This document shows, piece after piece, positions 58,788 through 64,000 of a stretch of DNA of 64,000 nucleotides. A model generated the notes under the pieces. That model searched no databases, was not told the origin of the DNA, and was given only the letters and a program-made list of their open reading frames with translations. Each line of letters opens with the position of its first letter. Positions within the stretch are counted from its first letter, which is position 1. The stretch is from Trichomonas vaginalis G3 (lineage: Eukaryota; Parabasalia; Trichomonadida; Trichomonadidae). The position numbers and the translations under genes are program-made. The DNA is taken from the NCBI RefSeq assembly GCF_026262505.1, contig NC_067207.1:28488082-28552081 (forward strand), in the 5' to 3' direction.

Positions 58788-59511
58788 GAAAGTTTCCCAG
58801 CTATCTACTGGGAACTAAAGGCTATGAGGCACTAGTATATAATCAATGCCTCATAGCCTTTAGTTTGTTATTAAAAACGAGAAAACTTGTTCGAAATGAT
58901 AAACAATTTCGAACAAGTTTTCTCGTTTTAAGGAGGGAATTGTTCCTTATGATGCATACATTATAAATATATACATCATAAGGAACAATTCCCTCTAGAT
59001 AGCTGGGAAACTTTCTCTAAATAACTTATCATTTGGAGAAAGTTTCCCAGCTATCTACTGGGAACTAAAGGCTATGAGGCACTAATATATGATCAGTGCC
59101 TCATAGCCTTTAGTTTGTTATTAAAAACGAGAAAACTTGTTCGCAATGCGAAATGATTGCGAACAAGTTTTCTCGTTTTAAGGAGGGAATTGTTCCTTAT
59201 GATGCATACATTATAAATATATACATCATAAGGAACAATTCCCTCTAGATAGCTGGGAAACTTTCTCTAAATAACTTATCATTTGGAGAAAGTTTCCCAG
59301 CTATCTACTGGGAACTAAAGGCTATGAGGCACTAATATATGATCAGTGCCTCATAGCCTTTAGTTTGTTTTAAAAACGAGAAAACTTGTTCGCAATGCGA
59401 AATGATTGCGAACAAGTTTTCTCACTTCAGCGAGGGAATTGTTCCTTATGATGCATACATTATAAATATATACATCATAAGGAACAATTCCCTCTAGATA
59501 GCTAGGAAACC
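58786..59511. repeat. Three tandem 250-bp units, each able to fold as a four-stem cloverleaf
   Basis: Units start at 58786, 59036 and 59286. In each, an outer 21-bp stem (gagaaagtttcccagctatc and its complement at the end) encloses three hairpins in a row: about 21 bp (ctaaaggctatgaggcac), about 24 bp (aacgagaaaacttgttcg) and 22 bp (gagggaattgttccttatga). A 7-bp alternative pairing (ttcccag/ctgggaa) competes with the outer stem. The third unit ends with a slightly worn outer arm near 59500. Confidence 0.95.
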
Positions 59512-60160
59512 CTAAATTAACTATTAATCTTTGAGATATTTTTTATTGAGGTTAATACGTTTTTCTAAATAATTAAAATGTCAAATTTTGATTATGAACT
59601 CATCTCTAATATTTTGGCTCTTTAATATATTTGAATCATGATCTTTGAGAAGAGTTCTCAAAAGTATTCACAAAAGCTATTTTTCCTTGAAATTTAAAAA
59701 TCCTGTTTATCATATATTACCAAATTCAATTCCCTACATATTTCAAAATATTCTATGAACATTTCAATTTTTGAAAAAAACATATTTTTTCCAAATATAT
59801 TTATTATCATATTTCTAATAATATTTCCTAAAGCGTCACTTTTTACTTCCTCGACGATTATTTCCATCTCAAAAAATTCAATAGCTTACATTTTGACAGA
59901 ACTTAATATGTAACAATTCTACAACAAAAAAGCCAGAATCGATTTTTTGTCGAAATCTTAAATATAATGAAACAATAAAATCTTAATTATATCCATTATG
60001 ATTTGAATATTTAGAAGTATAACAAATGATAAAAATATTCATATGAAAATCAATGATGTATTCTATGTTTTTTAACTAGAAATGATATCAGTGAAGTCAT
60101 GTGTCAGATTTTTGTTGACTCGACCTTTAATAGGGTTTTGGCACTTTATTGAGGAATTAC
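59512..60160. other. AT-rich DNA between repeat blocks
   Basis: No gene seen. Includes the right arm of the 1.5-kb inverted-repeat-bounded segment. Confidence 0.5.
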
Positions 60161-60990
60161 TGTAATAAACAGAAATTCATCAAAAGTGACAGCTCTCAAT
60201 TTTTTGACATTTGTAAATTCTAAATTGAATGAGAAAAATGAAATAATACTAAGCATAATACAATATTCTAGATTTAATTATAATTAGGAAAAAGTTGGTT
60301 TTGAGAGTACTTTTCATAGGCATATAGAATGAAATCTTCTGAAAAATAATATCACATAAACTCATATTATTTTCTAATATATAACTATTTTATATAAAAA
60401 TCAAATTCAATGATCTTAAAAGCGAAGGATAAACCTCAAAATTTACGAATATAATGAGTGGGAATATAATGCTTATCTATCATAAAACCATATGAAATAT
60501 CAATTTTTGCTTTACGCCTAATTTTTGACGACAATTAGCAAAAAATGTTAAATGTTAACACTCAGTCCATTTGAATATGAAAAATAAAATTGACTTTGAT
60601 TAAATGTTTTTATTTATCATGCAATTCTTCTTGCGACCAAAGATTTGAATAAAAGTTCAAAAAATAAGATAGCTTAAAAAATAATATACGAAAAAACCAG
60701 AATTTTCGAAAAAGTGACACCAACTATTAAAGTTATTTTATTACTAGATTTATTTACAAATTATAAGATAATATCATTAACCGAATATATTTTTAATATA
60801 AATAAAAAACTTTTTTTATACAAAAAATTACAATCAATCGATAAATATTATAAAACATTTATTCCAAAAAGATTAAGTAATAGGTGGGATCCTGCATATA
60901 ATATAATTTTATGTCATAAAGTTTACAAATTTTAGATGGACCACAGTGAGAATGTGAGTGGTTAATTTAAAGGTGGTCTGATAAAGAAAT

Positions 60991-61700
60991 CGAGGCTTAC
61001 TCAACACAGCATGAAGCAGTTTCTAATACACAATCTTACTAGTGGTGTTTCGGTCGCCAGCGCTCTCATAGGGGTGCTGATTTCAAAAACCACTACTTCA
61101 AATTATTCAACAATACTCAATGCAGCATGAAGCAACTACTACTGCTGTATCTTACTGGTAGTGTTTTGGTCGTTGGCTCTTGCACAGTCTCTCAGATTTT
61201 CAAATTTTTTTTCAACACTATCTTGTTTCGCTCTCAGAAAGCTATCCTACAAAGACATCGAAGCTTACTCAACACAGCATGAAGCAGTTTCTAATACACA
61301 ATCTTACTAGTGGTGTTTCGGTCGCCAGCGCTCTCATAGGGGTGCTGATTTCAAAAACCACTACTTCAAATTATTCAACAATACTCAATGCAGCATGAAG
61401 CAACTACTACTGCTGTATCTTACTGGTAGTGTTTTGGTCGTTGGCTCTTGCACAGTCTCTCAGATTTTCAAATTTTTTTTCAACACTATCTTGTTTCGCT
61501 CTCAGAAAGCTATCCTACAAAGACATCGAAGCTTACTCAACACAGCATGAAGCAGTTTCTAATACACAATCTTACTAGTGGTGTTTCGGTCGCCAGCGCT
61601 CTCATAGGGGTGCTGATTTCAAAAACCACTACTTCAAATTATTCAACAATACTCAATGCAGCATGAAGCAGCTACTACTGCTGTATCTTACTGGTACTGT
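60991..61700 (+). repeat. 268-bp tandem repeat, about 2.65 copies
   Basis: Copies start at 60991, 61259 and 61527 and are nearly identical. Each copy is itself a diverged dimer: two half-units share actcaa.gcagcatgaagca and tcttact.gtagtgttt.ggtcg. The open frames in it follow from the repetition. Confidence 0.92.
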
Positions 61701-61741
61701 TCTTCGCTTCTTACTATCAACTCTAAAACTAGTTTGATGTA

Positions 61742-61945
61742 TTATTTATTCATATATAAATAATAATATATAAATATATACATATATACATATATAATAT
61801 ATAATATATAAAATATATACATATATAATATATACATATATAAATATATACATATATAAATATACATATATATATAAATATACATATATATATAAATATA
61901 CATATATATATAAATATACATATATATATAAATATATAAATAACA
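61742..61945. repeat. AT microsatellite
   Basis: About 200 bp of imperfect ATATAC/ATATAAAT repeats. Confidence 0.95.
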
Positions 61946-62017
61946 AAATACAATCAAAAAATAGTGTTTGAAAATTTAAGGTTAAGTGTCACTTTTTCGT
62001 AAATTCTACCACACTCA

Positions 62018-62402
62018 TTAAATGTTTTTATTTATCATGCAATTCTTCTTGCGACCAAAGATTTGAATAAAAGTTCAAAAAATAAGATAGCTTAAAAAAT
62101 AATATACGGTAGTGTTTACTAATAGATGAATAGTATATAAATTCTATTAAAATGGATTTGATCCAAAAAAATATATAATTTGATCATAAATAAAATCGTT
62201 TTAATTACTTCTTCATTTAAATTATAACAATTATTTTTGGTTTTATATTTTTTTGGATCAAATCCATTTTAATAGAATTTATATACTATTCATCTATTAG
62301 TAAACACTATCGTATATTTTTTTAAAGCTATCTTATTTTTTGAACTTTTATTCAAATCTTTGGTCGCAAGAAGAATTGCATGATAAATAAAAACATTTAA
62401 TC
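62018..62402. repeat. Long palindrome with about 158-bp arms
   Basis: 62018-62175 is complementary to 62244-62402 around a 68-nt loop; the inner part (gtagtgtttactaatagatg...) is present only here, so it may be a palindromic MITE. Confidence 0.85.
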
Positions 62403-62825
62403 AAAGTCAATTTATTTTTTCATATTCAATGGATGAGTGTTAACATTTAACATTTTTTTGCTAATTGTCGTCAAAAATTAGGCGTAAAGCAAAAATTGAT
62501 ATTTCATATGGTTTTATGATAGATAAGCATTATATTCCCACTCATTATATTCGTAAATTTTGAGGTTTATCCTTCGCTTTTAAGATCATTGAATTTGATT
62601 TTTATATAAAATAGTTATATATTAGAAAATAATATGAGTTTATGTGATATTATTTTTCAGAAGATTTTGTGTTCTTCTTCAAAATTTTATTTTTTTATTA
62701 AAAAGAATCTTTACAAAATATACATTTACTTTAATTAATATTTAAAAACGTGCTCTATCAAAAGTTCCAAAAATTCAATATTTTAGCTTTTCTGAGGTGT
62801 CACTTTTGATGAATTTCTGTTTACA

Positions 62826-64000
62826 ACATTACTACATACATAGTCGAACTGAACTTGATATTTTGAAATTTAAATTATTTATCAAAATTAAAATTTAACT
62901 TGAAATTTATAATTATTTAGTCATATTTTGCATAATTCTAAGTAGATTTTGTAAAAAATCAAGAAAGAAAAATTTTAACGTGCTTTATTTTTCCTTTTTT
63001 ATAATAATACATATTATTATATAATTAACATATTCATAATGTTTCACCCTTTCAAAAATATAATCCTCCTCCTCTCAAATAAACGTACATACGGGTGGCC
63101 TCTTTTTTCAAAAAATTAAAATTTGAAATTTTGGGCTCAAATATTAGAGATTTTTTCAACCTTCAACGATATATGTTGTCTATATCAGACCTCCTTTCTT
63201 TTTGATACTTAACATTGTTCCTAAATCTTAGTCGTTAAGGCTGTTCTGAAAATATTTTTTTTTCGAAAAAATTCGAAAAAAATTCTTAAAATTCAAAAAT
63301 CCCTTAATTCCTGAGGATTAGGGTTGTTAGATTGCCGACGATAGGTGTCTTGGAAGATTTGCCTGGTGTCATCATAGTGTCTTTAAATCAAAAATTTTAT
63401 TTTGGAGTTAGTTTTATTGATTTTTCAATAAAAAACATTTCTAAAACAAGAAAATAAAACGATAAAATATTTATATTTTATATAAGGATCTTATATATTT
63501 AAAATAAATATCATTTTATTTTTTTCATTGGTGTCTGTCAAACCATAATACACTATTCAAAAATTCAATGTGTCTTGCGGTTTCAAAAGACACCTTTAAA
63601 TTGAACGATAGCACAGACACTATTGAATTTTACCCATTGTATTTAGTTTTTACCCTTTTTATTTTTAAGAATTAATGACTGAAACAGCCGTTTTGCTATG
63701 ACCTCAATCACTTTTATTTATTATTTTAAATATTATTTAATTTTATTATTTGAATAGGCAACTTATATTTGAGAAGCTCAATTTGAGACCACTTAATACA
63801 TTGAAATATCATAAATATTGAAATATTAAAAAGTGTATTTCAAAATATTGAAATTATAAAAATTTATAATACTGAAATTGAGACAAATTAACAAATTCAA
63901 TGTGTTTTTTTTTTGAAATAACTCTCAAATATTATTTTTTTGTTTATTTAATGATGAATAAATATGATTGCTTTAGTCAATCATAAAAACTAATTTAAGT
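62826..64000. other. AT-rich, gene-free end of window
   Basis: Very AT-rich with long A and T runs. One 8-bp hairpin (gtgtctt...aagacac) near 63570. No gene recognised. Confidence 0.5.

Larger units (their letters stand above)
58387..59914. repeat. Inverted-repeat-bounded segment that contains the cloverleaf array
   Basis: About 34 bp at 58387-58421 (catattaagttctgtcaaaa...) recurs in reverse complement at about 59877-59911 with one mismatch. The pair brackets 1.5 kb including the three cloverleaf units, as expected for a small DNA transposon or foldback element. Confidence 0.65.
60700..62003. repeat. Insert bounded by a short inverted repeat
   Basis: gaattttcgaaaaagtgaca near 60700-60720 is complementary to the sequence near 61985-62007, bracketing the tandem repeat and the AT microsatellite. 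Together with the flanking 91-bp direct repeat it looks like a separate insertion. Confidence 0.5.
60163..62825. mobile_element. Nested foldback element
   Basis: 60340-60692 and 62309-62667 are about 355-bp inverted copies with few differences. Outside them a weaker pair (aacagaaattcatcaaaagtgac at about 60169-60190; its complement at about 62800-62822) suggests the outer ends. Inside, 60600-60690 is repeated directly at 62018-62108, flanking a 1.3-kb insert, and 62018-62402 is itself a palindrome with arms of about 158 bp. No transposase is seen, so it is probably a non-autonomous DNA element with a second element inserted in it. Confidence 0.75.

Noticed and set aside
60714-60935. 73-residue frame with Lys/Tyr-rich product
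   Set aside because: It begins at GTG, is extremely AT-rich and overlaps the inverted-repeat end of the insert; no homology recognised.
61180-61666. Two identical 72-residue reading frames
   Set aside because: They lie inside the 268-bp tandem repeat and are a by-product of it; no protein-like composition or start signal.
61742-61957. Tyr/Ile-rich reading frames in three phases
   Set aside because: Translation of the AT microsatellite.

Overview
The window looks like nuclear DNA of a parabasalid flagellate (Trichomonas or Tritrichomonas type). It is AT-rich, its genes are intronless and tightly spaced, several starts lie 6-18 nt after a TCAYW initiator (TCATT at 9542 and 12965, TCACT at 28164), there are genes for flagellar and basal-body proteins, lineage-specific repeat families are present, and a whole Maverick/Polinton is inserted. 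The species call is inference; I did not find a marker that separates the trichomonad genera.

Layout. 1-1800 holds a cluster of perfect hairpins followed by gene-poor DNA. 1810-31401 is a conserved housekeeping block: a small unknown protein, the pre-rRNA factor MRD1 (-), the axonemal protein CFAP57 (+), a beta-helix surface protein with a histidine-tract tail (+), chaperonin subunit CCT6 (-), a type I arginine methyltransferase (+), a PH-like protein (+), an ARMH1-like armadillo protein (-), a TMEM33-like membrane protein (-), the Golgi tether COG3 (-), an ankyrin protein (+), a P4-type flippase (-), an N-CoR-like SANT protein (+) and the transition-zone protein MKS1 (+). 18.3-19 kb and 31.7-35.2 kb carry four copies of an unrecognised 213-220 residue family, two of them pseudogenes, with perfect hairpins between copies.

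35388-58001 is a Mutator/Kolobok-like transposase gene on the minus strand, split by a 21.2-kb Polinton (36618-57828) with about 670-bp terminal inverted repeats and a 5-bp target duplication (acatc). The Polinton carries a packaging ATPase, protein-primed DNA polymerase B, retroviral-type integrase, double-jelly-roll capsid protein, a penton-like protein, a phage-tail-fibre-like protein, a KilA-N protein and about a dozen small unknowns. Several core genes are broken, so it is a recent but damaged copy. Five copies of the palindrome GGTGAGATCTCACC mark its intergenic spaces.

58-64 kb is repeat DNA: a 250-bp unit repeated three times in which every unit folds into a cloverleaf of four 21-24 bp stems, a nested foldback element with about 355-bp arms, a 268-bp tandem repeat, an AT microsatellite and AT-rich filler. 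The cloverleaf array and the Polinton palindrome are the two signals I find least explained by known features.
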